Origin: Flavobacterium circumlabens | GTDB taxonomy: Bacteria; Bacteroidota; Bacteroidia; Flavobacteriales; Flavobacteriaceae | Reading direction: 5' to 3' | DNA length: 64,000 nt | Assembly (NCBI RefSeq): GCF_004345565.1 | Contig: NZ_SLWA01000004.1 | Span: forward strand, 242,556-306,555 | Position numbers and translations under genes: made by a program | In this document: positions 1 through 9,343 of the stretch, in pieces | How positions within the stretch are numbered: the first letter of the stretch is position 1 | Layout: the number at the start of each line of letters is the position of its first letter | The notes under the pieces: generated by a model | What the model saw: only the letters and a program-made list of their open reading frames with translations | Databases searched by the model: none | What the model was told of the DNA's origin: nothing

Positions 1-112
1 CTTCTATTCTCTTTCTTCTATTCTCTTTCTTCTATTCTCTTTCTTCTATTCTCTTTCTTCTATTCTCTTTCTTCTATTCTCTTTCTTCTATTCTCTTTCT
101 TCTATTCTCTAT
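1..112. repeat. 14-bp tandem repeat, eight copies
   Basis: Eight head-to-tail copies of the 14-mer cttctattctcttt; the last copy has one changed base near its end. The array is cut by the left window edge, so the true copy number is unknown. It lies just beyond the 3' end of dsbD. One strand is almost pure pyrimidine. No coding or terminator role is evident. Confidence 0.95.
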
Positions 113-126
113 CCTCCCAAAAAAAC

Positions 127-2220
127 TTACTTAAAATTCCCAATCCCTTCATTCAGCCATTGCAAATATTCCTCTACTCCCACATAACTAATCGTAGGTT
201 TTGAAGTATTTAAATTCTTACCTTCCAGATCCGTTATCACATATAAAGGCTGTGTATTCGTTTTATATTTTGAGATCATAAAATCGGTCCATTTATCGCC
301 AACCGTAATAATTTCATCCCCTGAAGCGGTTTTAGTTTGTTCGTTTTTTGGCAATTCTCTTTTATCATCTACATACAGAGAAATCAATACCACATCATTT
401 TTTAATATGGGTAAAATTCTCTCGTCCGACCAGACATTGTTTTCCATTTTGCGACAGTTCACACACGCATAACCCGTAAAATCCAGCATAATGGGCTTGT
501 TTACAGATTTTGCAAAAGCGAGCCCGTCTTCATAATCATGAAAAACCATTATGCCATGTGGCCCTAATTCTGCACCTTTCGGTAATCCTTCTTGTGAACC
601 TGCATTTGAAACACCTGATCCTCCTACACCAAACGGACTTTCACTGTATTGCGGAGGTGGCGGGAATGCACTGATCAATTTCAAAGGCGCTCCCCATAAT
701 CCTGGAATCAGATACACCGTAAAAACCAGCGTAAGCAATCCAAGATATAATCTTCCTACAGAAATATGCTGTAGCGGACTATCGTGCGGTAAAGTAATTT
801 TTCCGAATAAATACAGCGTCAGAGCGGCAAATATCGCGATCCAGATCGCTATAAATACTTCTCTTTCCAGGAAATGCAATTGTAAAACTAAATCGGCATT
901 GGATAAGAATTTGAAAGCCAGAGCCAGTTCTAAAAATCCTAAAACCACTTTTACCGTATTCAGCCAGCCACCGGATTTTGGTAATGAATTCAACCAGCCC
1001 GGAAACATGGCAAACAACATAAAAGGCAATGCCAAGGCTAATGAAAATCCTAACATTCCGATTACCGGGGCAATTCCGCCATTGGAAGCCGCTTCTACTA
1101 ATAAAGTTCCGACAATTGGGCCTGTACAGGAAAAAGAAACAATAGCCAGTGCTAAAGCCATAAACAATATTCCTACTAGTCCGCCTCTGTCTGCCTGCTG
1201 ATCTACTTTGTTCCCCCATGAATTCGGAAGCATGATTTCAAAAGCGCCCAAAAATGAAGTAGCAAAGATGATGAGTATAACAAAAAATATCAGGTTAAAC
1301 CAGACATCTGTAGACAACGCATTTAAGGCGTCAGCCCCAAATATTTTGGTTACAATTAAACCTAATATTACATAAATAGCAATAATGGAAAGGCCGTAAA
1401 TAATAGCATTTCGGATTCCCTTTGCCCTGCTTTTACTTTGTTTGGTAAAGAAACTCACCGTCATTGGGATCATCGGAAATACGCAAGGCGTCAACAATGC
1501 CGCGAAACCGGACAAAAATGCAATGAAAAATATAGACCATAAACTTCTCTGTGGAGCCGGAGCGGGAATTTCTTCTTTGTCTAATGTCTGCGCAACTTCC
1601 GCTTTTGGTTTTTCTGCTGAGGGAGCAACAACTGTGTTCTCTATCGTATCTACAACTAAACCCGGTCTTTTTGTTTCATCCAGTTTCACTCCTGAAACGG
1701 TAGCAATAGCATCCATTTTAAATGATGACGGAACGGCAATGGAGAATTTTTTATTGGAATTGATACAAACTTCTTTACAAACCTGAAAGTCAAAATCTAC
1801 ATCAACTGTTTTTAAGTTTGGATTTATGATCGTGATTTCCTGTTCGATATGGGCTTTCCCTTCAAAGAAAGTTTCATTCACACCAAAAATATCATTAAAG
1901 GCCGTTTTGGTTTTTCCTTCTTTGGCTTTTCCTACTAAATTATAATTCCCTTTTTGGTTTTTAAACACAATTTCCAAAGGAAGCGGGCCTCCATCCGGCG
2001 TAAATTGCGAGTACATATGCCACTCTTTTTCTATCGTTCCGTCAAAAATCAAAACAGCATTGCTTCCTGATTTCTTTTCGATTTTAGCAGTCCATTTTAC
2101 GGGTTCAAGAATTTGGGCATTACCTTTTGCAAAAGCAAAAATGAAAAATAACAAAAATACAATGGTTTTATTCCAAACATTTTTTGATATAATCGCTTGA
2201 CGGGATTGATTAAAGTTCAT
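127..2220 (-). CDS. dsbD: Thiol:disulfide interchange protein DsbD
   Basis: Passes reducing power from cytoplasmic thioredoxin across the inner membrane to periplasmic thiol proteins. The 697 residues show the full three-part build. A signal peptide (about residues 17-36) is followed by an N-terminal domain with the cysteine pair C148/C152 (QVCKEVC). A multi-helix membrane core starts near residue 227 and carries LLTPCVFPMIP and SCTGPIVG, each with one of the two core cysteines. A C-terminal thioredoxin-like domain has the motif CVNC near residue 588. The start codon overlaps the tilS stop (TAATG), so translation is probably coupled to tilS. Length and cysteine pattern fit a functional DsbD. 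Confidence 0.95.
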   Translation of the reverse strand: MNFNQSRQAIISKNVWNKTIVFLLFFIFAFAKGNAQILEPVKWTAKIEKKSGSNAVLIFDGTIEKEWHMYSQFTPDGGPLPLEIVFKNQKGNYNLVGKAKEGKTKTAFNDIFGVNETFFEGKAHIEQEITIINPNLKTVDVDFDFQVCKEVCINSNKKFSIAVPSSFKMDAIATVSGVKLDETKRPGLVVDTIENTVVAPSAEKPKAEVAQTLDKEEIPAPAPQRSLWSIFFIAFLSGFAALLTPCVFPMIPMTVSFFTKQSKSRAKGIRNAIIYGLSIIAIYVILGLIVTKIFGADALNALSTDVWFNLIFFVILIIFATSFLGAFEIMLPNSWGNKVDQQADRGGLVGILFMALALAIVSFSCTGPIVGTLLVEAASNGGIAPVIGMLGFSLALALPFMLFAMFPGWLNSLPKSGGWLNTVKVVLGFLELALAFKFLSNADLVLQLHFLEREVFIAIWIAIFAALTLYLFGKITLPHDSPLQHISVGRLYLGLLTLVFTVYLIPGLWGAPLKLISAFPPPPQYSESPFGVGGSGVSNAGSQEGLPKGAELGPHGIMVFHDYEDGLAFAKSVNKPIMLDFTGYACVNCRKMENNVWSDERILPILKNDVVLISLYVDDKRELPKNEQTKTASGDEIITVGDKWTDFMISKYKTNTQPLYVITDLEGKNLNTSKPTISYVGVEEYLQWLNEGIGNFK

Positions 2221-3530
2221 TATTGTAATTCTATTTTAAGTATTCTGTTTGTAGTTTTTTCTATTTTGAAACGTTCATCCTGACGAATTCCGACAACCCA
2301 GACAATCTGGTCATCAGAACACAAAATCCAGGTTTTTTCTTTGTCTAAAAGGGATAATTTTTCATCTTTAAAAAGTTTACTTATCTTTTTAGATTTGCCC
2401 TGCATGCCAAAAGGATAAAAAACATCTCCTTCATTCCATTTACGTAAAATCAAAGGAAAGCGGATTTTTTCTGCGTCCACAAAGATAGCTTTATTTGAAT
2501 CTATTGTAATGTCATCTACCTGACAAAGCTTCAATTTTAAGGGAAAATTAACGTCTGAATCATTTGCATTAATCTGATATTCTTCTTTTTCATCCGCTTC
2601 CAAAACCGGGCTTAAAATCAACACCTCTCTGTTTTTTAACAACCTGAATTCTTCGGCAAACACTTGTTTTCCGGACTGTCCGTCAACCAAATCATAAATA
2701 TCATTCCACGCCAAAAATCCAAATTCATTCAGCCATTGGTACAAATACGATTTATAATTGGGCAATTTTTTAAGCTGATTCAAATCGAAATGAATATCCT
2801 CACCTTCTTCTTTCGCCACCTGCTGATAAATCATAATCGATGCATCTTCGACCATTTCCTGTGCTTCCTGCAAAAAAGACTGTGTTTTTTGAAACGCGTT
2901 CAGAAAATTGGGACTGATCTCTTTTAAAATCGGGACTAAATCATGGCGGATTTTATTCCGAAGATATTTATTGGACGCATTACTGCTGTCTTCTCTCCAT
3001 TCTATATTATTTTCCGAGGCATATTGGAGAATTTCATCTCTCGAAAAAGGCAAAAGCGGACGAATAATTTTATCATTCTGTTCCGGAATTCCCGTCAGAC
3101 CATCCAGCCCGGTGCCTCTGGTTAAATTGATAAGGAAAGTTTCCAGATTATCATCGGCATGATGTGCTGTTAAAACATAATCGAAATTATGGGTTTCTAA
3201 AAGCTCATAAAACCAGCTGTAGCGCAATTCACGGGCAGCAACCTGAGTAGAGAGTTTATAATCTTTCGCAAAAGCTTCCGTGTCAAACTGAGTGATAAAA
3301 ACCTTAATATTATTTTCATCGCAATACTGTTGAACAAAGCTTTGGTCATCGAAACTTTCTATTCCGCGAAGTTGAAAATTGCAATGCAAAACAGCTATTT
3401 CATAGGGCAATTGCTGTAATAAATGCAACAAAACCATACTGTCCAAGCCTCCGCTAACAGCCAGAAATAGTTTTTTTTCTACCAAAAAGGGAAATCCTGA
3501 AACGAGATGATTTTGAAATTTTGAAAACAT
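2220..3530 (-). CDS. tilS: tRNA(Ile)-lysidine synthase TilS
   Basis: Adds lysine to C34 of the CAU-anticodon tRNA-Ile so that it reads AUA. The PP-loop ATP pyrophosphatase signature SGGLDS is at residues 26-31 when translation starts at the ATG ending at 3530. The frame stays open upstream to 3611, but those 27 codons read as non-protein AT-rich sequence, so the shorter start (436 residues) is preferred. Further family motifs include the TAHHADDNLETFLINLTRGTG stretch (its TRGTGLDGL part is typical) and a C-terminal domain with KWNEGDVFYPFGM. The stop overlaps the dsbD start by one base. Confidence 0.95.
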   Translation of the reverse strand: MFSKFQNHLVSGFPFLVEKKLFLAVSGGLDSMVLLHLLQQLPYEIAVLHCNFQLRGIESFDDQSFVQQYCDENNIKVFITQFDTEAFAKDYKLSTQVAARELRYSWFYELLETHNFDYVLTAHHADDNLETFLINLTRGTGLDGLTGIPEQNDKIIRPLLPFSRDEILQYASENNIEWREDSSNASNKYLRNKIRHDLVPILKEISPNFLNAFQKTQSFLQEAQEMVEDASIMIYQQVAKEEGEDIHFDLNQLKKLPNYKSYLYQWLNEFGFLAWNDIYDLVDGQSGKQVFAEEFRLLKNREVLILSPVLEADEKEEYQINANDSDVNFPLKLKLCQVDDITIDSNKAIFVDAEKIRFPLILRKWNEGDVFYPFGMQGKSKKISKLFKDEKLSLLDKEKTWILCSDDQIVWVVGIRQDERFKIEKTTNRILKIELQ

Positions 3531-3595
3531 TCGATAAATGTAAAAAATTAAATTTGATCTATTTTTAAATGAAATGTTAAGCGTTGTATTTTTTT

Positions 3596-3775
3596 TTGCC
3601 ACGAATTGCACGAATTTGCGCTAATTATTTATTCCCGCAGATTCTGCAGATTGGGCAGATTTTTTTTAATCCTTTTAATCCTGTAATCTGCGGCAAAAGA
3701 TCTGCTCAATCTGCTCCAGTAACCATCGGGAGTGGCAAAAAATTCGTGGCAATTCGTGCAATTCGTGGCAACCTT
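3596..3775. repeat. Intergenic low-complexity repeat (cgcagatt / attcgtgg words)
   Basis: The gap between pabB and tilS is built from short words that recur elsewhere in this window: cacgaattgcacgaatt, ccgcagattctgcagatt, attcgtggcaattcgtg. Both orientations are present, so much of the gap can fold back on itself. Related stretches lie at about 9.0-9.1 kb, 15.1-15.5 kb and 39.06-39.11 kb. No gene is supported here. Confidence 0.7.
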
Positions 3776-5086
3776 TTACTGCAATACCTCATGCATTGCC
3801 TTAGCTTTCAGCAGACATTCTTCGTATTCTTTTTCAGGAACAGACTGGGATGTAATAGCACTTCCTACCGAAAAAGAAATATATTGATTTTCCTGATTGT
3901 ACAGAATACTCCTGATCACCACATTAAAATCAAAATCGCCGTCCGGTGTAAAATAACCCACGGCACCACTGTATAAGCCACGTTTTGTTTCTTCGAGGTT
4001 TTCAATAATTTTCATTACCGAAATTTTTGGTGCGCCTGTCATACTTCCCATTGGGAAAGTCGTTTTTAAAACATCAACAGCTGCATATTGCGGATCTAAT
4101 TTTGAAGTTACGGTCGAAATCATCTGATGTACCTGCAAAAACGAATAAATTTTGCAGAGTTCCTTCACTTCAACGGAACCTTTTTGAGCCGTATGCGATA
4201 AATCATTTCGTACCAGATCGGTAATCATGATATTCTCAGCACGTTCTTTGGCATCGTTTTCCAGATTATGTTTCGATTTTGCATCTTTCGCAGGATCAGA
4301 AAAACGTTTTGAGGTTCCTTTTATGGGTTGGGAAATCAGATTGTCCCCTGATTTTTTTATGTAGCGTTCGGGTGACGCAGATAGCAAAAACTGTTTATTA
4401 TTTTTAAAGAAAACCGAAAATGGTGCCTGCGAAATTGTATTCAGTTTTTGAAATTTCTCCAGTGGATTTATAATCGCATCTTCAGCGAAAAATTCCATAC
4501 AAAAATTGGCTTCATACATATCACCTACATGAATGTGATCCAGCATTTTCGTCACTTTTCCTATATATGATTCTTTTGAAATTCTTTGTTGAATCAGGAT
4601 TTTATTTAATGTTTCAAAAGCATCAGACTGACTTTCGATAATTGCTTCAAAATCATCTTCTGCCTCATCATCACAAACAAACAAATATTGAATTTCGAGT
4701 TGGTTTCCCTTCAATAAAAATATTTTTTTAGGCTGAAAGAAAAACAAATCCGGAAAATTCAACGCGTCAAAGTTAGCGGATTTTAAATGCTCTACATTGT
4801 TTTTCAGATCATAGGCCAAATAGCCCAAAAGCCAGTCTTTTGTATTGGATTGGTATTGTTTTAAATCGTCGAAAGCGTTATGAAAATCGGTTTTTAAAGA
4901 AGTAAAAGCATCTACGGCCAGCAGACAATCAAAACTTGAATATTCTTGCGGATAGGAATTACTATCCAGAAAGACAATCTCCCGAAATTGTTGTGCCCAA
5001 ATTAAAAGCTGCTGTTTAAACTGCTCCGGATCCGCAATATGTTTATGGATTGTAACTCTCAAAAGTGGTATATTTTTAGGCTTCAA
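3776..5086 (-). CDS. pabB: Aminodeoxychorismate synthase component I (PabB)
   Basis: Chorismate-binding enzyme of 436 residues that makes 4-amino-4-deoxychorismate for folate synthesis. The motif PIKGTSKR carries the lysine that separates PabB from anthranilate synthase TrpE (PIAGT). The C-terminal block has ENIMITDLVRNDLS and GSMTGAPK, both typical of the chorismate-utilising fold. The N-terminal part is poorly conserved, as usual. It is transcribed away from the divergent lipoprotein gene at 5265 and towards tilS, with a repeat-filled gap of about 245 bases. No glutaminase subunit (PabA) is next to it. Confidence 0.9.
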   Translation of the reverse strand: MKPKNIPLLRVTIHKHIADPEQFKQQLLIWAQQFREIVFLDSNSYPQEYSSFDCLLAVDAFTSLKTDFHNAFDDLKQYQSNTKDWLLGYLAYDLKNNVEHLKSANFDALNFPDLFFFQPKKIFLLKGNQLEIQYLFVCDDEAEDDFEAIIESQSDAFETLNKILIQQRISKESYIGKVTKMLDHIHVGDMYEANFCMEFFAEDAIINPLEKFQKLNTISQAPFSVFFKNNKQFLLSASPERYIKKSGDNLISQPIKGTSKRFSDPAKDAKSKHNLENDAKERAENIMITDLVRNDLSHTAQKGSVEVKELCKIYSFLQVHQMISTVTSKLDPQYAAVDVLKTTFPMGSMTGAPKISVMKIIENLEETKRGLYSGAVGYFTPDGDFDFNVVIRSILYNQENQYISFSVGSAITSQSVPEKEYEECLLKAKAMHEVLQ

Positions 5087-5264
5087 AATTACGACAAAAA
5101 AAATCCTTCGATAAAATAATCCTCAAAAATTATTGGCACGCTTTTTAGTACACGAGATTAATACCGGTATTAAACTTATTTCGCATTTGATAAAGAATTC
5201 TAAAACAAAAAAAGTATTTACAACGTGTAAATCACTTCCTTATTAATCAACCTTTTAACCTTTT

Positions 5265-6164
5265 ATGAAAACAATTACAAAATTAAGCCTGGCCTCATTG
5301 GTCGTGATCGCATTACTCTTTTCCTGTAAAAAATCGGATGGCTCTACCGGTGATCAAACTGCGGATTATACTACCGGGACAGCAGACAGTACAGTAGTTT
5401 CATCTTCTGCAGCAGTAGAAAAAAAAGACAGCAAACAAAAATTCATCCGAACTGCTGATCTGAAATTTAAAGTTCGAAATGTGGCAAAATCAACTTATGC
5501 CATTGAAAATGCTGTTCAGAAATTTGGAGGCTTTGTGACTTATACCAATCTGAAAAGTAACATTCAGGAACAAATTAAAACTAAAATCAGTCAGGACAGC
5601 ACTTTGGAAACTACAAAATATACGGTAGAAAACAATGTTACCATTCGTGTACCCAACACGCAACTGGACACCGTGATCAAAACCATTGCCAGACAAATTG
5701 ATTTTCTGGACTTCAGGGTAATCAAAGCCGATGATGTTTCGCTTAAACTTTTATCCAATCAGCTTTCCCAAAAAAGAAGTGCTGTTACCGAAAAAAGAGT
5801 TGAGAAAGCCATTGATACCAAAGGCAAAAAAATAAACGATATTATGGAAGCCGAAACTACTTTGGCGAGCCAAAAAGAAGCAAAAGATTCTGCTGTAATT
5901 GATCATTTATCGATGCAGGATCAGATTAACTTTAGTACAATCACGCTTCAGCTGTATCAGAACGAAACGATTAAACAAGAAATAACCGCGAGTGAAAAAG
6001 ACAGTAGTGAATACAAGCCTAATTTAGGAATTCAGGTGATTGATTCTTTAAAGAGCGGCTGGTATATTCTTGAAGCTATTTTTGTGTTTCTGCTGAATCT
6101 ATGGCCATTTATCTTATTAGGTGTTGCAGGTTGGTTCTTATATCAAAAATATAGTAGAAAATAA
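5265..6164 (+). CDS. DUF4349-type lipoprotein with C-terminal membrane anchor
   Basis: A 299-residue envelope protein. The N-terminus is a lipoprotein signal peptide ending in a lipobox (ALLFSC, Cys near residue 21), followed by a Ser/Thr/Asp-rich linker. The middle region contains KFIRTADLKFKVRNVAKS, which matches the conserved start of DUF4349 proteins, then a long helical stretch likely to be coiled coil (about residues 150-215). A hydrophobic segment near residues 272-293 forms a C-terminal transmembrane helix. Function is unknown for the family. It is divergent from pabB and stands alone. Assignment to DUF4349 is from recalled motif pattern only. Confidence 0.75.
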   Translation: MKTITKLSLASLVVIALLFSCKKSDGSTGDQTADYTTGTADSTVVSSSAAVEKKDSKQKFIRTADLKFKVRNVAKSTYAIENAVQKFGGFVTYTNLKSNIQEQIKTKISQDSTLETTKYTVENNVTIRVPNTQLDTVIKTIARQIDFLDFRVIKADDVSLKLLSNQLSQKRSAVTEKRVEKAIDTKGKKINDIMEAETTLASQKEAKDSAVIDHLSMQDQINFSTITLQLYQNETIKQEITASEKDSSEYKPNLGIQVIDSLKSGWYILEAIFVFLLNLWPFILLGVAGWFLYQKYSRK

Positions 6165-6369
6165 TCTAAAGTGTTAATAAAGCAGTAATTTAATAAGAAA
6201 AAATTCATTATATTTGATATAGGCTTAGATTAATCCCAAAATAGGATTGTATTGATTAAAGAATTCTTAATAAACGACCTAAAAAATAATTTATATTTTA
6301 TTACAGGATTCAAATTGTGATGTTTATCAGCAAATAATTTATATTTTTTTAACCTAAAATCCTAGTATT

Positions 6370-6747
6370 ATGAAAATTGCTACCATTATTGTCCGAGTTT
6401 TGATTGGTCTCTTATTACTTTTTGCTTCTATCAGTTACTTTTTCAACTTAATGCCTGCAGAGCCAATGACTAATGATAATTTCAAAGCTTTTAATGTTGG
6501 TTTAATTGCCTCCACTTATTTAATGCCTTTAGCTAAATCAATCGAATTGATATGTGGGTTAGCTTTTGTATCAGGCCGTTATGTAACATTAGCCAACATT
6601 TTGATCTTACCCATTACCATCAACATCCTGTTTATCAATTATTTCATGTCACCGGAACATTTACCTATTGCAGGATTACTGTTTTTAGCTAATATATTCC
6701 TGATTTACAGATATTGGCATAATTATAAAAGTGTTTTCACTGTATAA
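6370..6747 (+). CDS. DoxX-like small membrane protein
   Basis: A 125-residue protein with four hydrophobic helices (about residues 4-25, 46-65, 75-92 and 98-117). The spacing and the VRVLIGLLLLFASISYFF start resemble the DoxX/SURF4-like superfamily, whose members are small integral membrane proteins of varied or unknown function. No catalytic motif is visible. The gap of 205 bases before it is AT-rich and holds no clear gene. It converges on the lipocalin gene and shares a bidirectional terminator with it. Confidence 0.65.
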   Translation: MKIATIIVRVLIGLLLLFASISYFFNLMPAEPMTNDNFKAFNVGLIASTYLMPLAKSIELICGLAFVSGRYVTLANILILPITINILFINYFMSPEHLPIAGLLFLANIFLIYRYWHNYKSVFTV

Positions 6748-6763
6748 ATCTTTTTCCATTAAA

Positions 6764-6804
6764 AATAAAAACCCGACTGATTTTTAAATCGTCGGGTTTG
6801 TTTT
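6764..6804. terminator. Bidirectional rho-independent terminator
   Basis: Stem acccgac (6771-6777) pairs with gtcgggt (6791-6797) around an AT-rich loop. A-runs lie on the left and T-runs on the right, so it can stop both the DoxX-like gene (+) and the lipocalin gene (-). Confidence 0.85.
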
Positions 6805-6805
6805 T

Positions 6806-7348
6806 TTAGTTTGTTTTGTTGTGTTTTACCCAAACCAGATCTGAAACGGTATAACCTATTTCCCGGGCTTTGATCAGGAAATCGGCTTTTACACTTTCAG
6901 GAATCGTGGTTTCCCTGGAAAGAATCCACATGTATTTCAGGCTTTCTCCTGCAACGAGTGCATACTTGTAATTATCCTCAACTGCAATGACATTATAACC
7001 TGCATAAAAAGGACCAAAAAATGAGACCTTAAGCATACCAACATTGTCCTTTTTGACAAACTTGGCTTTCCCGATACTCTGTTCCCACTTGTCTTTTTTG
7101 ACATCATAGCCCCTGTTATCCACTTTTATGGTTCCGTTATCATTCAGAGAATACTCTGCCGTAACATTGTTCAAACCTTTTTCATATTTAAAATCCAATC
7201 TCGCAATTTCATACCACTTGCCAAGATATTTTGTTTTGTCAAAATTAGTGACGGCCGCTGCTTTGTCCGGAATAGTAGAACCGCAGGAATAAAGTGCAAA
7301 CGCAATTCCCGCTCCTAACAAAAGCGGAGCTATATATTTACTTTTCAT
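6806..7348 (-). CDS. blc: Outer-membrane lipocalin Blc
   Basis: A 180-residue lipocalin lipoprotein. The signal peptide ends in a lipobox (FALYSC, Cys near residue 22). The family signature follows: KYLGKWYEIARLDFKYEKG, where GKWYEIAR is the first lipocalin structurally conserved region. Later motifs such as KVSFFGPFYAGYNV and YKYALV match bacterial Blc. The protein probably binds fatty acids or lysophospholipids at the inner face of the outer membrane, as Blc homologues do. It is a single gene, transcribed towards the shared terminator at 6764-6804. Confidence 0.9.
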   Translation of the reverse strand: MKSKYIAPLLLGAGIAFALYSCGSTIPDKAAAVTNFDKTKYLGKWYEIARLDFKYEKGLNNVTAEYSLNDNGTIKVDNRGYDVKKDKWEQSIGKAKFVKKDNVGMLKVSFFGPFYAGYNVIAVEDNYKYALVAGESLKYMWILSRETTIPESVKADFLIKAREIGYTVSDLVWVKHNKTN

Positions 7349-7460
7349 GATGTTGTCTTTTATATTTCACAAAGCTAACACCACAATCCACAAATCATTT
7401 TACAGAATTATTTTTGATTTTTATATATTATAAAGTTACGAATCAATACGTTACAAAACA

Positions 7461-7495
7461 AAAAAAACCGCCAGAATGTAAATTCCGGCGGTCAG
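7461..7495 (-). terminator. Terminator of lpdA
   Basis: Stem ccgccagaat (7468-7477) with attccggcgg (7482-7491), one internal mismatch. The A-run at 7458-7467 becomes a T-run on the minus strand, just past the lpdA stop codon at 7514. Confidence 0.8.
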
Positions 7496-7513
7496 GTATA
7501 TTTTATGTAAAAA

Positions 7514-8917
7514 TTATACGTGTAATGCTCTGTTGTCTGTTGCGGCTAATGCTGCTTCTTTTACGGCTTCAGCAAAAGTTGGGTGTGCATGACTCATTCT
7601 TGAAATATCTTCGGCAGAAGCTTTAAACTCCATTGCAGTAACTGCTTCTGCGATTAAATCTGCTGTACGGGCTCCAATCATGTGAACACCTAAAACCTCA
7701 TCTGTTTTAGCATCCGCAATAATTTTTACGAATCCGTCTAAATCTCCACTCGCTCTGGCACGGCCTAAAGCTTTAAACGGGAAACTTCCAACTTTATATT
7801 CTGTTCCTGAAGCTTTAACCTGCTCTTCCGTTTGTCCAACGGCTGCAACTTCCGGCCAGGTGTAGACAACACCAGGGATTAAGTTATAATCAATATGTGG
7901 TTTTTGACCTGCTAAGATTTCAGCAACCATAGTTCCTTCTTCTTCTGCTTTGTGTGCCAGCATTGCTCCACGAACAACATCTCCGATTGCGTAAATGTTA
8001 GGAACATTCGTTTGTAAATGATCGTTTACTTCAACTTGACCTCTGTCAGAAATTTTAACTCCGGCTTTGTCAGCGTTTAATCCGTCTGTGTAAGGACGAC
8101 GACCAACAGATACCAAAGAGTAATCTCCTTCAAGGGTAATTGTTTCTCCTTTTGCATTTTCAGCCTGAACAACAACAGCATCACCGTTTCTTTCTACTGA
8201 TTTTACTTTGTGGGAAACATAGAACTTCATTCCTTGTTTTTTCAATACTTTAGTCAGTTCTTTAGACAAAGAAGCATCCATTCCCGGAATGATTCTGTCC
8301 ATAAATTCTACTACGGAAACCTGTGCTCCCAAACGTAAATAGACTTGTCCTAATTCGATACCGATAACGCCTCCTCCAATAATAACTAAGTGTTTTGGAA
8401 CTTCTTTTAAAGCCAAAGCTTCTGTAGAAGTAATGATTCTTTCTTTATCAATTGTAATGAATGGCAAAGAAGATGGTTTTGAACCTGTTGCAATAACAGT
8501 ATATTTTGCTTCGATAGTTTCTGAAGTTCCGTCTGCTTTAGCTACTGCAATGTGAGTTGCGTCTACGAATGAACCTAAACCATTAAAAACCGTAATTTTA
8601 TTTTTATCCATCAGGTAGTTGATTCCACCCACGGTTTGATCTACAACTGCTTGTTTACGGGCAATCATTTTCTCTAAATTGATTTTTACCTCTCCGGAAA
8701 CTTCAATTCCATGATCGGCAAAATGTGCAATTTCTGCATAATGGTGAGAAGAAGACAATAATGCTTTTGATGGAATACAGCCTACATTAAGGCAGGTTCC
8801 TCCTAAAGAGGTGTACTTTTCTACTATTGCTGTTTTGAAACCTAATTGTGCGCAACGAATTGCTGATACATATCCGCCCGGTCCTGAACCTATAATGACT
8901 ACGTCAAATGAACTCAT
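7514..8917 (-). CDS. lpdA: Dihydrolipoyl dehydrogenase
   Basis: E3 component of 2-oxoacid dehydrogenase complexes: reoxidises dihydrolipoamide with NAD+. The 467 residues begin with the FAD-binding GSGPGGY motif. The redox-active disulfide is C42/C47 in GGTCLNVGCIPSK. The NAD-binding stretch IIGGGVIGIELG, the second FAD motif YAIGDVVRGAMLAHKAEEEG and the C-terminal catalytic histidine region HAHPTFAEAVKEA follow. Everything needed for activity is present. No E1 or E2 gene is adjacent, so it is probably a shared E3 encoded on its own. Confidence 0.97.
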   Translation of the reverse strand: MSSFDVVIIGSGPGGYVSAIRCAQLGFKTAIVEKYTSLGGTCLNVGCIPSKALLSSSHHYAEIAHFADHGIEVSGEVKINLEKMIARKQAVVDQTVGGINYLMDKNKITVFNGLGSFVDATHIAVAKADGTSETIEAKYTVIATGSKPSSLPFITIDKERIITSTEALALKEVPKHLVIIGGGVIGIELGQVYLRLGAQVSVVEFMDRIIPGMDASLSKELTKVLKKQGMKFYVSHKVKSVERNGDAVVVQAENAKGETITLEGDYSLVSVGRRPYTDGLNADKAGVKISDRGQVEVNDHLQTNVPNIYAIGDVVRGAMLAHKAEEEGTMVAEILAGQKPHIDYNLIPGVVYTWPEVAAVGQTEEQVKASGTEYKVGSFPFKALGRARASGDLDGFVKIIADAKTDEVLGVHMIGARTADLIAEAVTAMEFKASAEDISRMSHAHPTFAEAVKEAALAATDNRALHV

Positions 8918-8979
8918 AGTTTGTCTGTTTTATTTTTAGCGATACAAAATTAAGGAATAAAGTTTTGTTTAAAGTTTAA

Positions 8980-9343
8980 ATCTCAATGTTTTTTGCGTGA
9001 AATTTAAGTTGTCGGTTTTACCGCAAAGAGCGTTAAGAAGTTTACGCAAGGTTCGGTAAGTTTTTCTTTTTTAATCTCGCAGATTTAGCAGATAAAGCAG
9101 ATTTTTGTTATTTGTAAGGTATAGTTTTAGCGTCTCCTTTTAAATGTGACGATTCATGAAAAACCTTTGAAGCTTTGTCTCTCTGAACCTATGAACCAAA
9201 AAACTCAGTATCCCAGTTTTTTTCACGCAAAGTCGCAAAGAAGCAAACTTCTGAACCTGAAACTAAAAAACCTTTGAACCTTTGCAACTCTGAACCTTTG
9301 CAACTAAAAACTCAGAACCTCAGCAACTCAGCAACTCAGAACC
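8980..9343. repeat. Intergenic low-complexity region between lpdA and the Lrp gene
   Basis: About 360 bases with no credible gene. The left part has a cgcagatttagcagat word like those near 3.6 and 15.2 kb. The right part is a string of short variants of 'ctgaacctttgcaact' and 'cagaacctcagcaactcag'. The same vocabulary reappears in the redox operon at 45.6-45.7 kb. Confidence 0.65.

Noticed and set aside
551..1201. 216-codon plus-strand frame inside dsbD
   Set aside because: It is the antisense shadow of a strongly conserved membrane protein; Cys/Pro-rich with no coherent fold.
3531..3611. 27-codon extension of TilS
   Set aside because: Upstream codons are AT-rich and unrelated to TilS; the ATG at 3528-3530 gives the usual N-terminus before the PP-loop.
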